Made by a program: the position numbers and the translations under genes. A DNA stretch of 64,000 bases from the NCBI GenBank assembly GCA_008360975.2, contig CM039193.1:10530501-10594500 (forward strand). Reading direction: 5' to 3'. The notes under the pieces are model-generated. The model searched no databases. It was not told where the DNA came from and was given only the letters and a program-made list of their open reading frames with translations. Positions 1-9,810 of the stretch are shown here, piece after piece (positions within the stretch are counted from its first letter, which is position 1; the number at the start of each line of letters is the position of its first letter). Source of the stretch: Lichenostomus cassidix. Its lineage: Eukaryota; Chordata; Aves; Passeriformes; Meliphagidae.

Positions 1-684
1 TTCGGAAACAGCACTGCCTTCCTGCCTTCCTCCTCCCCCATTTCTTCCCGATGACATCAGCCTGAAAAACAGGTTCTTGACTTCAGCAGGACTCATCGGG
101 CCGATTCTGGTCCCGCCAGAGAGGGGAGAGCCCCCGCCTTGACTCCAGAAAGGAAGCAGCCATCCAGGAGCCGGACACGGAGATAAGCAGCAGCGGGCAG
201 GCAGGGACCCTGCCAGCATGCCAGCACTTCTAGGAATAAAAACCATGGAGAAGCAGATGGGGTGGAGGGAATGCGACGCTAGGGAACAGATTTATATGTT
301 TTACAGAGGCCTCGGCAGCTGTAAGCTGGGGCTCACGCCCCAGCTACAACACTGCTCTGCTACAGGGCAGCCAGACCTACCCAGTGCAAAAGTCAAATCC
401 CAGGGCAGACTCCCATCTCACTCCAGAGCCCAACAGCAAGCCCTCAGGCTGGCCAAAATGACAAGACAGGACTTAACACTATCCAGCAAAGCCTTCCGAG
501 GGCCACAAAGCTGGACACGGACCAGCAAGGGAACACGATCCTGCGAAACATCCTGCCCACCAGCCAAGTTCCAAGATTATTTTTAAACTCCTCCTAAAAT
601 ATTTTTGGGTTTTCCTCTTCCCCTGTTGAAACTAACAGTCTGCACAGGAAGAGCAAGGCAGCCGCCTGTACACAAAGCCCGGCC

Positions 685-800
685 GCATGCACAAAGCAAA
701 CAACTTATTGCCATTATAATTACCTGCGATGTTATCGGCGCTCTGACAGGGTCGGCATTCACAGAAGGAAATGTGGTTTTCACATCGTGTCACTTGAAAG
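685..800. promoter_or_regulatory. candidate conserved regulatory element
   Basis: An AT-rich core (ATTATAATTACC, homeodomain-type) is joined to a CpG-containing segment (GCGATGTTATCGGCGCTC) within duller flanks. This mixture is typical of ancient vertebrate non-coding elements, but I could not test conservation. On the minus strand the same segment ends in CAG followed by GTAATT, which resembles a splice donor. It could therefore be a small exon, although the upstream polypyrimidine tract is weak. Confidence 0.3.
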
Positions 801-1249
801 AGTGAGACCATCCTTCCTCCCCTCCTGCCCCTCAGCAGCAACCATGCATGCCAACACCACAGTAAAGTGGGGGAACAGCGCTTGGATGTGGGGCTACATC
901 ATGCAGGAAATTTCTCCCCCTAACATAGGAATCTGCCTCTTCTCTTGCCAGGAGTTTACTTCTGCAAGAGAGCCTGAATATTTTGACATGCAAACAGTTG
1001 TTTAACTAAGCACATAAAGCAAAGGGACTCACAGGGCTCCTACAACAACCCCAAGACTTGCCTGGATGGGGGTAGCATCAGATGTGGATCTGCAAAGGAT
1101 TGAGCCCCACATAGTGACACTGCCCCAGAGATGCTTGGAGCATCCAATCTTCCCAACAATTGTGGGAAACCAGCCCCACTCCCAAACCCTCACATGCCCA
1201 ACTGCAGCTCTGCTCCTCCAAACTCCCAAGCAAACATGAAGAATCACTC

Positions 1250-1440
1250 AACATTTATCAGTTCAAAACACGCGTGCAATTAGCAGGAATTTTTTTCCTC
1301 CCTCCAGTATAATTATATATGTTTTAATGCAATTACCACCCCTGTATTTTGTACATTAAACAGTAGGCAACCCAAGGAAGAGAGAGGCTTTTATTTTCCT
1401 TGGCTTTGCCTTTCTGAAAATAATACTATGTTGCAAAACA
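1250..1440. promoter_or_regulatory. candidate homeodomain/POU-rich regulatory element
   Basis: This is an AT-rich island inside GC-moderate DNA. It holds GTGCAATTAGC, TATAATTATATATG and ATGCAATTA (1327-1335), all resembling homeodomain or POU-homeodomain sites. ATGCAATTA is the core of the 19-bp inverted repeat that flanks the promoter at 6.57 and 7.61 kb. No open frame spans it. Function is inferred from motif density only. Confidence 0.3.
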
Positions 1441-3580
1441 ACTCCGGAAGAAGGGCTTATCTTTACCAGAGAAAGAGGGAGAGAAGATGAAAAATGGGAA
1501 GAGGGAAAGAGAAATCTCCCAAAGAGAAAGTGAGGATTGCAGTGTCCCCCATGCTGCCGTCACCCTCCAGTCCCTACACATACCTACACCTTGAAACCGT
1601 CCCTGATACCACAGACAGGACTCGGGAACAGCCTCAGCCCCTGCTCTCCATCGCTGACAGAAAGGAAAACTGAATCAAGCAAATGGTTGTGGTTACTCAA
1701 GCTGGGGTCATTAGCCGGATTAAAGCTCCCAAGCTTCGGCCAGCAGCACGGAGAGCAAAGTGCAGCTAAACTGCCCAAATTGGATTACCAACGCTCCCGG
1801 GTCTCTGTGCCAAGTTGGCCAGCAGATTGCAGGATGCTCGGGATGGGGAGGTGGGCAGCAAGCCCCAGGACTGATCTGCAGGATGCCAGTGAGGAGGAGG
1901 AGAGATGAGGAAGAGATGGTCCCTCCACAGCACATCCCCCAGAGCCACTCAGCCTGTCCCTGGCACCCCTGGCATGTTCTCACCTCAGGCACTTTCTCTA
2001 GCAAAATCCCTCACAATCTCAGCTCAAGGAACAAAGAGGATATTGCACCCTGGCTCGCACCAGGCCCTGAGTTCACCCCAAAAATAAAAAATCTCCTCTG
2101 TGCTTCAGGCAGCTCACAAGGGTCTCTGCCCCAGGCACAGATCAGTACACAGCAGCCCACAGGGCTAGGGTGAATTTGGCCCCCATTACACTGAGACACC
2201 ATGGGGACAGAGGAGTCACCCAAAATAGTCCATCTTTGCACCATGCAAGGTTACTTCAGAGGAGAAAGGAGCAAAAGTGTTTGTGGAGTGTGAGTCTGAT
2301 GATCTGGAGTTTTCTTCCAGACTCATACATCTCAGCACACCAGCAAGAAAGAGGAGGTGTGCCAAGCCTTGGCTAAAGGGAAAATAAACTTAGAAATGTT
2401 TTTCATTCAGGATTTAAATGGTGGCTTCCACCCAGAACAAGGGCTGGAGGCAGCTGCAGACACAGTGTGCTCAGGGAAGGAAGGCAAACAAGGACACCTT
2501 CCTGTGCCCAGCCACGCTCTGACAAACCCATGTGAAGGTATGTGTTTGCCTACATCACATGCCCAGTTCATGGCATAGAAATCATCAAAACTTATGTTTT
2601 GGCTGGAGCTTTTCTCCTCTATGATGCACAAGACGTTTGCTCAAACATGACTTCCAAGCATAGCAGGAGGACCATGTTGGGGTATCTACATGGCTTCCAT
2701 GCTGCCCCCTGGGCAGGACTAAGAGGGGCATGGATGAGGCTGTGGGTCAGGGATACTGTCAGAGCACACATGTTCTCACCAAGTACTGCATATCTGTAGT
2801 AGGATGTTCCCCGTAGCACCGCATGGAACACTTCCCAGGCTACAGCCAGAGAAGGTTCTCTCCAGCTTAAAGCCAAAACAGCCACCTCACCACTGGAGGG
2901 TGGCAAACGCTTGCTCCTCCTCATTTTGCATGGAGCCATGGCACTCAGCATGTTGCTGGGAAAAGGGACCCCAATCCAAACTCAGGAAAGGTAAGGAGTC
3001 ATGGTCCATGTGGAACCAAGCTCCACACCACCCATAATTCCCGGCCTTTGGGTCTTCCTCTACACACATGGTAACACCAATTTGACCACCAACTCACTGG
3101 TCAAACCCTGGCCAGGAACCCTCCACTCACTAGTGTCTTCCATATAGCACACAACTACTTAAGGACATAACTTGAAGAAGACATTCACAGATAAGAGACA
3201 ACAACTGAAGTTCTCAATACATACATTCCACCAGCTCAGATCAATGAAAAATCCAAGCATGCAAGCAGTGAGGATGGCATATGGGCATTAGGGTGACCCC
3301 TGCCCACCCTCCCATCACTGCATAGAGACATGGCAGCACCTCTGCTATCCTGGCTCTTTCAAGGTTCCCCTTCCACTGAGCCAGCGGGACCCAAAAGCAT
3401 GACTAACACTGAAGACACAAACGACCAAGACACCAGAATATCCTACAATGAAAGGCAATCACAACAAAGCCCAGGAGGACTCTGCAGAAGCCCGACACAG
3501 GTAATGCTCTCCCCGGTTTGCAGGGTTTGCAGAGAGCTGGTGTCACCAGCACGGCTGCACCAGCCTCTGCTGCTCGGGAA

Positions 3581-5389
3581 TTCCCAGCTCAGCGCCGGGC
3601 TGGCTCTCGGCAGCAGTTTAGTGCCGCAGCCGGGAGCAAGGCAGGCAGCAACAAAGGCCCTGACCCACACTCAGCCTGGAGAATAAACACATCCGAGCTC
3701 CCTTCATTAAGTTCGATCCCAGGGCCAGATCCTTCGCTTTGTTCAGCAGAAGCGCAGCGCAGCGAACCCACGGAAATCAGCAGGCTGGCGTGACACTCCA
3801 CGCAGGGAGCAGGGCAGGGGCCAGCCCCGGCTGCCGCCGCCATGGAGGCGGGGAGGCAGCCCTGCCAGCACGCAGCAGCGCCGCTTTATTACCCTCTTCC
3901 ATTTCGGCTGCGCTAAGCCCCGCTGAAACAGCACTCCCCGGGAGCCGCCGGCATGGCCCTGGGCCCCGTCTCCAGGGGAGTTCAGAGGAGTTTGTTTATC
4001 TCTCGCAGGGCACTGCCTCGCTCGGGGAAAGGGCTTTGTGTGACGGAGCACAAGGGCTCCGCTCCGCAGCTCCGCGCACAGCCCGAGCGTGCACGAAGGC
4101 GGATGCCTGCGCTCTGCTCCAAATCCGATGCTTCTATTAAAGAAACAAAAAAAGCCAACAGGGGAAAAAACTCTCCCCGACGCAGCTATCACCGTGCTAA
4201 CAAAAGCAACGTCGCCAAAACTTTAATCTTCAGGGTGGCAGCTGCAGAAAGCCCAGCCACCCAGCGGAGCAGCAGCCAGCCAGCCCCCGGCGCTGCCTCC
4301 CCGCAGCCCCTCGGGAGCAGCGAGCGCATCCAGGCTTGCCTCTCTCGGAGGAGCGGCACCGGCAGCCAAAGCCGCAGGCGGATGGGGAGCACCAAATCAC
4401 ACGCATGATCGGGTATTTTGAATCCAAACTTCCTTACCAGCCTTCCTTACGGCCCCGTGTCGCCACGCCGCTGCCGGCACCGGCATCCACCGGCACCAGC
4501 AATCACTGGGCGGCGAGCGGGAAGAAGAAAAAAGCCTTCCCTCCTTGCAGCCACTTAAGAAATTATCCATGCATCCTCCCAGAGGCATCTGCCCCACTGC
4601 TTTTCCTTGGCTTCTCCACCTTTCCGCCCTGTTCGGTCACCAGTGTCTTGAGAGAGAGACATCGAGTCACTCATTTTACCCACTGAGTATATACAAAAGA
4701 CCCTGGGATTGTTCAGGAAGCAATTAGCCGCTGTTCAGAGGAAAATGGTGTTTTCAAATGGATAACCTTTGATGTAGTCAATAGCCTCAGCTCCTCTTTT
4801 TTTTTTCTTCTTCTTGCAGCCGCACACAAAAGAAATGAAAAAATAAAAAATGAAAAAAAGAAATCCAGCAAAAGACTGGTAATTCCCCCCGACACAGCTC
4901 TTGCTCAGCAAAAAGGGATTTTCTCGCAAGCTGGAGGAAAAGCAGCTTCGGCAGGCGACTCATCTGCCCAACTTTTCTCCCCTCCGTGTCCCGGAGCATA
5001 CGAGAAGGATCATGAATATTCATCCCCCCCGTTAGCAGGTTCTGCTTTTGTTTTGTCCTCCCCAAGCAGGAGCCAGGGGGGAGCTAACAAGTGAGGTTAA
5101 TGCCTGTCTTTTCTCTCCCATCCGTCTCCTCTTTAACCAGTGACCTTCATGTTAAGCCCTGTTTACACACCAGCCCCCCTCCCCTGGCTCCCCCTACCCC
5201 GGCGCTCGGCCAGAGGCAGAAGGAAGAATTTTCCCGCAAGGAAGACAAGGGAGGAGAAGGGATTGCGGGATTTCGGGATTTATTTCAGCATGCCACAGAG
5301 ATTTTGCAAATCCCTCCCCAATCGCACGCCGGAGCTGCCGCGTGCGTTCGCTGGGCAGGAACGGGAAGGGGCTTAGGGACACCGAGCGC
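3581..5389. other. CpG-rich shore leading into the CpG island
   Basis: CpG frequency rises here in patches (about 3580-4110 and 4260-4520) separated by AT-rich stretches such as 4690-4860. No exon is recognised. A 24-codon frame beginning ATGGAGGCG at 3842 sits in a near-perfect Kozak context (GCCGCCGCCATGG). The segment reads best as the intronic or downstream shore of the main CpG island. Confidence 0.4.
5012..5023. promoter_or_regulatory. palindromic POU-dimer (MORE) site
   Basis: ATGAATATTCAT is a perfect 12-bp palindrome. It fits the published MORE consensus ATG(C/A)ATAT(G/T)CAT, which is bound by homodimers of POU-domain factors such as Oct1 and POU3F proteins. It lies about 400 bp from the edge of the CpG island and 1.5 kb from the proposed minus-strand splice donor, so it could serve that promoter. 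Occupancy is inferred, not shown. Confidence 0.4.
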
Positions 5390-5565
5390 GCAGCCGGCTT
5401 TATTCGCCACCTTCCCCGGTGATACCGGCGGCGGGAGGCGCGCACCGGCGCAGCCCCGCACACAGGTACCGCAGCCTCCCACGCCTCGCTCGGAGGTGCC
5501 CAGCGCTGCGCTGCCAAACTACAGCGCGATCACAATAGTAACGATCACAACGAGGGCGCCGGCAG

Positions 5566-5603
5566 CCATCCCACCCCATCCCACCCCATCCCATCCCATC
5601 CCG
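5566..5603 (+). repeat. (CCATCC/CCACC) tandem repeat
   Basis: Short imperfect tandem array of a 5-bp CATCC-like unit with CCACC variants at the edge of the CpG island. It looks like a simple repeat with no coding role. Confidence 0.75.
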
Positions 5604-5755
5604 CAGGGCACCCTCGACACCTCCCCGCCGGCGGCTGGGGAACGGGGAGCGCGGAGGGAACGGCGGCGCTGTGGGCTTCGGGACGAGCCCAGCCCGGATG
5701 CCGCTCACCGCGCCCCGGCGGGATGCGGAGATGTAAAGCAGCGAGAACGCGTGAA

Positions 5756-5880
5756 TGGTTATGGGATAGCACAATGCGGGATGGCAGCGGAGACACAGGG
5801 CAACGCGGACCCGGGATGACAGCGAGGATGTGGGGCAGCACGATGCGGGGCTGGCAGCGGGGATGCAGGGCAGGGTGGAT
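5756..5880 (+). repeat. degenerate GC-rich minisatellite
   Basis: Units of roughly 50-65 bp recur with variation. One runs GCACAATGCGGGATGGCAGCGG, then ACACAGGGCAACGCGGA. The next runs GCACGATGCGGGGCTGGCAGCGG, then ATGCAGGGCAGGGTGGATG. Divergence between units suggests an old tandem duplication inside the CpG island. Confidence 0.5.
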
Positions 5881-5997
5881 GCGCGATCCGAGGCGGCGAG
5901 CACGGGAAAGGCTGAGCCCCGTTCACGTCCCCAGCAGTGCCGGATCCGGGTGGGCAGCGGGGCGGCGGGGCCGGGGCAGCGCACGGCGCCGAGAGCC

Positions 5998-6038
5998 GGG
6001 GCGGGCGGGTGCAGGGGGAGGGAGGGAAGGAGGGAGGC
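5998..6038 (+). other. G-quadruplex-forming G-rich run
   Basis: Five or more GGG tracts occur on the plus strand with very short loops (GGGG-C-GGG-C-GGG-TGCA-GGGGG-A-GGG-A-GGG). This meets the usual intramolecular G4 rule. On the minus-strand gene model the G-rich strand is the template strand within intron 1. Structure formation is predicted, not shown. Confidence 0.6.
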
Positions 6039-6535
6039 GGCCAAGCCCCAGCCGCTGCACCGGGCAGGGAGGCACCGCTAGCAGCGGCTCCCCGCGGGAG
6101 CGCCCCGGCCCGAGCAGCTCCGAGCGGGGAGGCGGCCCTCTGCCCGTCCAGCCCGCACCTGCCCGCTCCCCGGCACACACCGCTACGAGACCCACGCGGG
6201 GCGTGGGGCGGATAAAGAAAGAAGCTCGGTCCCGGCGCGGTTTTGTCCCCCCGCGGGAGGCGGCTCCCGGAGCCGCGGGGCGCAATGCGGGCTGGTCCCG
6301 GCGGCAGCAGCGCAGCGCCGGCCCTGCCCGGCCCAGCCCTGCCCGGCCCGGCCGCCGCGGCCCCTCCGCGCCCCCCGACGGGGCCGCCGTGCCCTGCCCG
6401 GGCCAGCCCCGCTCCGTCGCCGCCGTGGCAATAAAACCAAATTTTTTAGGGGGGCAGTAAAGCCAAATCCGCATTATTTTAAACGAACCGACCGATCGGG
6501 CGCATCGCGCCGCGCCCGAAAGTTGCAACCGGGTT

Positions 6536-6541
6536 ACTCAC
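6536..6541 (-). other. splice donor (minus strand)
   Basis: Read on the minus strand the sequence is CCGGAGCC followed by GTGAGTAACC, an exact GTGAGT donor hexamer. The open Gly-rich frame runs up to it, and in-frame readthrough meets a TAA four bases into the intron. A downstream acceptor would lie left of here, and I could not identify it. Confidence 0.5.
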
Positions 6542-6767
6542 GGCTCCGGTCCCCGCTCGCCTCCGCCGTGCCAGCCATAATTGCATTCCACACCAAGCCG
6601 CCCGCCGGGCCGCCGCCGCCTTCTCCGCCGCCACCGCCTCCTTCTCCTCCGTCCCCTCCTCCTCCTCCTCCTCCTCCGCGCCCGCCTCCCCCCGCCGCCG
6701 CCGCCGCCGCCGCCCGGGGCTCCGCGCCCGCCTCGCTCGCGCCGCCGCCGCCGCTGCTGCCCCGCAT
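6542..6767 (-). CDS. putative first coding exon, Gly/Ala-rich, partial
   Basis: On the minus strand an ATG at 6765-6767 is the first ATG downstream of the GC boxes. It opens a frame MRGSSGGGGASEAG..., followed by poly-Ala and a long Gly/Glu/Asp tract, and ends at a GTGAGT donor in phase 1. That first ATG has a weak Kozak context (T at -3, C at +4). A second in-frame ATG at 6576-6578 is stronger (A at -3, G at +4) and would start MAGTAEASGDRS. Translation might start at either site, or the Gly-rich part may be 5'UTR. The repeats come from GGC/GGA trinucleotide tracts. I recognise no family and give no gene name. The rest of the gene would lie to the left, beyond an intron. Confidence 0.35.
6573..6591 (-). 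repeat. left arm of 19-bp inverted repeat
   Basis: The minus strand reads GTGGAATGCAATTATGGCT, an exact match to plus-strand 7606-7624. This arm lies inside the proposed minus-strand exon and contains its stronger start codon. It combines a TEAD-like GGAATG with an ATGCAATTA homeodomain/POU-like core. Confidence 0.7.
6609..6717. repeat. CCG/CCT trinucleotide tract
   Basis: Mixed (CCG)n and (CCT)n/(TCC)n simple repeats run through this segment. On the minus strand they give GGC/GGA codons, the source of the poly-Gly and poly-Ala runs in the exon call. Length variation between individuals is expected. Confidence 0.85.
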
Positions 6768-6899
6768 GAATGGGACGGGGCGCGGGGCCCCGACGGAACG
6801 CCGCCCGCCGCGCGAGCACGCGCGCGCACGCCCCGCACCGGCGGCGCGCGGAGAGGGAGGAGAGCGGAGAGAGGCGGGAGCGCGCCTGAGAGCGCGCCG

Positions 6900-6913
6900 C
6901 CTCCAGGGGGCGC
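6900..6913 (+). promoter_or_regulatory. CTCF-like core site
   Basis: CCTCCAGGGGGCGC matches the CTCF core CCASYAGRKGGCRS at all but one position. It sits between the GC boxes and the proposed first exon, where CTCF is often found. The assignment rests on the motif alone. Confidence 0.4.
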
Positions 6914-6930
6914 CCAAGGTGGGGAGGAGA

Positions 6931-6980
6931 GGGCGGGGCGAGGTGGGCGGGAATGCTCCGCCCCCCGCCCGGCCTTAAAG
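6931..6980 (-). promoter_or_regulatory. core promoter elements for leftward transcription
   Basis: On the minus strand CTTTAAGG (plus CCTTAAAG, 6973-6980) is a TATA-like box. It is followed by the GC boxes GGGCGGGG and CCGCCC-type repeats. Initiation about 30 bp downstream would fall near 6940-6950, placing about 180 nt of leader ahead of the first ATG. The elements are symmetric enough that rightward initiation cannot be excluded. Confidence 0.35.
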
Positions 6981-7605
6981 GGGCGATGCCGCCGGGGCAA
7001 GCAGTGGGGCTCACTGAAAGCGGTCACTCAGCGGAGGCGACCGCCAGGGGCTGCGGGGCAAGCAGGGGCCAGCAAGGGCCAGCACCCACCTGAGCCTGCT
7101 CGCCCGCCGCTCCTCTGCACCCCACGGCTGGACTGCATTCCCCAGAAGTGTCCGTTCAGCATCTTCCCACAGGCATCGCATCCACTCCACCTAAAAGTAA
7201 AATTACAAAGGGAAGAAAAATAATAAAAAACATTTAAAAATAATAATTACAGGTCTGAACTGCTCAGTCTTTTTTAAGGACATTCAGTGCCATCCAGTTT
7301 CGTCACCTTCCCCTACTTTTCCTTGTCACCATTCAGACCACAGAGCCCCTTCAGGAGACAGCTGTGCCCCCCTGGCACCCTGCCTCTCCCCTGTCCTGTG
7401 TTTGAGTAGACCCTAAGGAAATGTTCCATCATCTCTCCATCAGGAAGGGAACTTTGTGAAAATCAGCATGATTAGAGTGTTTTTCGTCACGACATGCACT
7501 GATTGCAGGAGGGACCTTTGGGAGGGCAAGGGCAGGGAGTGGATCCATCCAGACCTCCACATTAGGAGATGGAGCTGTAAATGGCTCTGGTTTACTAGGA
7601 CCCCA

Positions 7606-7624
7606 GTGGAATGCAATTATGGCT
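7606..7624 (+). repeat. right arm of 19-bp inverted repeat
   Basis: GTGGAATGCAATTATGGCT on the plus strand is the exact inverse of 6573-6591. The arms lie 1,014 bp apart, one inside the CpG island and one just outside. A rightward frame starting at this arm's ATG (MACSDRF...) runs into the TG microsatellite and is not credible as a gene. Confidence 0.7.
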
Positions 7625-7813
7625 TGCTCAGACAGGTTTTCCTGGGTGCAACCAGCCAGACCTTTAGCCCCACCAGCTCCCAACACGGGGACACTTTGCC
7701 CTTTAGGCAGGGACACACCGTGGGAGTTTGGGACTTGCCCTGTCTGTGAAGGAAGGTGTGTGGTTACCTTCCTTCGGGCACACATGCAGACCTCCTCTGC
7801 AAGGTCTCAGCAC

Positions 7814-7844
7814 GTGTTTGTGTTTGTGTGTGTGTGTGTGTGTA
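7814..7844 (+). repeat. (TG)n microsatellite
   Basis: A run of TG dinucleotides with two TTTG interruptions at its left end. It is a plain simple repeat with no other role visible. Confidence 0.9.
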
Positions 7845-8429
7845 TCCACAAATACATTGCAGCTCCTTGGCCTCTCTGACAGGAGGAACTGAATCCCAAA
7901 GCTGAGGGAGCAGCACAAGGCACTTTGGGAGAGGACATGGAAGGAGAGCACGAGGCACAGGTGAGCCTCAAGCACCAGAACAGAGAAGGAAATGGACCTC
8001 CAGAGGCTCCAGTGAGGGTAGGAAGGAAAACAGGAGAAAAAGGGTGGTTTGGTTGAGTTCAACAGCAAAGCTGCACTCCCCTCAGCACCCTCAGCATCTC
8101 AATGCTCACACCTTACTCAGAGAGCAGAGCACCTGAGAGCAGAGATTATATCCCTGCAACTTGGACATCAAGGTTTTCTTCTCATTAATCTCCCCATCCA
8201 GCCCTCACCAGCATCCATTTCCGGGAGGCCAGAGGAGCTGAGAACAGGCTCATTCCCCCAGGGCACAGCATCAGTGCCTGCCATTCTCCCACCTCTTGTT
8301 TGTGCAGGGACACACATGGGGCCCAGACTTAAAAGCTTTCGAGACAGAGAAGACATCATCAAGCTCTGCCGGCAGGGAAGTGGCTGGGATTTGGATCGCT
8401 TCCCCCCAGACTGAAAGAAACACTTCTCC

Positions 8430-8443
8430 TTTTTTTTTTTTTT
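8430..8443 (+). repeat. poly-T tract
   Basis: An uninterrupted run of 14 T followed by a C run. No retroposon body is recognisable next to it. Confidence 0.85.
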
Positions 8444-8454
8444 CCCCCCTTCCT

Positions 8455-8645
8455 CCAAGAGACTAAATTTAGTGAATTCCTTTCACATTAAAAACTTGTC
8501 AGGTATTCACATCCAAAGAGGCTGCTGCTCCTGTCTCTCAGGGGAGTTACCGAGACAGCGAAACCTCTTAAACGAATAAAAAAGAAGGGAGAGATATTCA
8601 GGCAATCTCCCACCACTGCTTTTAAATTTGCTCTATCGCAGGGCT
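8455..8645. promoter_or_regulatory. candidate regulatory element with MEF2 palindrome
   Basis: CTAAATTTAG at 8463-8472 is a perfect palindrome fitting the MEF2 consensus CTA(A/T)4TAG. It is followed by an AT-rich block (CACATTAAAAACTTG, AAACGAATAAAAAAG, TTTTAAATTTGC) with scattered CpG. The contrast with flanking GC-rich DNA suggests a retained regulatory element. Conservation was not tested. Confidence 0.3.
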
Positions 8646-9719
8646 GGTGCCCGGGCACCTTGGTCCCTAGGCTGCCATCTCCTGCCGCAGAGGCAAAAAG
8701 AGAGGGATGAATTCTCCCTCCCCAGAGCAGGACTGAGTGACGCAGCAGCACCGACCCCGGGCCGGTGCTACCATTCCCGTGTGCCCCTGGGATAGGAAAC
8801 TGGAGCGATTTATTTTTGCTGAAAGATGGATTTGTCCACATCCATCCAGTGACAAGGGGAACCAAGGTGGTGGGGCTGAGAAAAGAACAGGCACCTGGCT
8901 GAGAGTGCACTGCCAGGGCCTCCTGATTCACCGAGGCTCCAGCCTTGAGAGAAGGGAAAAAAAGAGGACAGAAAATCCAGGAGCCCCCCATGCCAGTGCC
9001 CAGGGTAGAAACAGGAGGGTGCCAGCAGGGGACCCCGGGTTTGTGTTGGGTGGGAAACAGCCTCAGGCTCACAGTGACCCGCAGAGCTCCCGTGGCTGGT
9101 CCGATGGCTCATTGAACACCATGCCCAGCGGGCACTGGGACACGCTTGTCACTCACACGGCTCCCCTTCATGTCTGGGCACCTCACCCCCGCAGAGAGAC
9201 CCTCGTTATCTCAGGAAGCTGGCCTTTTATCCTGCCTCCCATGGGGCTCCGACTGCTCCGTTCCCTGCGCATCCTCACCCCTCCCGCCGGAGCCCGCGGG
9301 CTGACAGCCTGGCTGTGCCCCGAGGACAGCCGCTTGAGTGGCACCTCAAAAGCATCCCTGAGCCCCACGCTCGGCAGGGTGCTGCGAGGAAGGGCTGGAG
9401 GCAGAGGATGGCTCCGGAGGCAGCTGGACCCAACTCCCAGCAGTGAGAGGTGAGGGATTCACCCTGCTCCTCCTCACTGCGCTAAACGCTGACTCGGCAC
9501 TTCTAACCCGACTTCGACCGAAATTACATTGAGAGACAAATTGTGCTTGGGGTGTCTGGGGCCTCTGTTACCAGAGAGACTGAGGGGTATCTTGTTCTCT
9601 AAAAGCAGCCTAACAACTGCTTTGTCAAAACCAGAAACTAACTGGGAGAGGATTAGGTCCCTGGAGGGAGGAGGAAGAGATGGGGAGGCTCTTCTGCTCT
9701 GCTCTCCCGGTCTGAGTGG

Positions 9720-9810
9720 TGAGGGACCTAAAAAAATCAGAAAAATTAACAATTTTTCAACTGTTTGCTATTTTTGACTGCTAAAAATTATGCTAAAAGG
9801 CAGAATTCTG
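9720..9810. promoter_or_regulatory. candidate AT-rich regulatory element
   Basis: A sharply bounded AT-rich block holds AAAAATTAACAATTTTTCAAC and CTAAAAATTATGC. It sits between GC-rich flanks and matches no simple repeat or transposon I know. An enhancer-like role is inferred from this contrast only. Confidence 0.25.

Larger units (their letters stand above)
1..3580. other. non-coding stretch left of the CpG island
   Basis: No recognisable exon, RNA gene or repeat family is visible. The open frames here are short, lie on both strands at once and resemble no protein family I know. If the minus-strand first exon at 6.5-6.8 kb is real, this stretch is part of its first intron. It includes two AT-rich motif-dense blocks, at about 685-760 and 1250-1440, listed separately. 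A CRE-like TGACATCA lies at about 52-59. Confidence 0.55.
5390..7130. promoter_or_regulatory. large CpG island (probable promoter)
   Basis: A continuous GC- and CpG-dense block of about 1.7 kb, far denser in CpG than any other part of the window. It contains several GC boxes (GGGCGGGGCG at 6931, GGGCGG at 6945, CCCCGCCC at 6963), a CTCF-like core at 6900, G-quadruplex-forming sequence at 5998 and long CCG/CCT tracts. A small AT-rich pocket at 6428-6486 (minus-strand intron side of the donor) breaks it. Such islands mark promoters of housekeeping or developmental genes. The minus-strand elements and splice donor point to leftward transcription, but divergent initiation is possible. Confidence 0.8.

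Noticed and set aside
5091..6460. Long Pro/Arg-rich open frames on both strands of the CpG island
   Set aside because: GC-rich sequence lacks stop codons, so overlapping frames stay open in every direction. Only the frame tied to a splice donor was kept.
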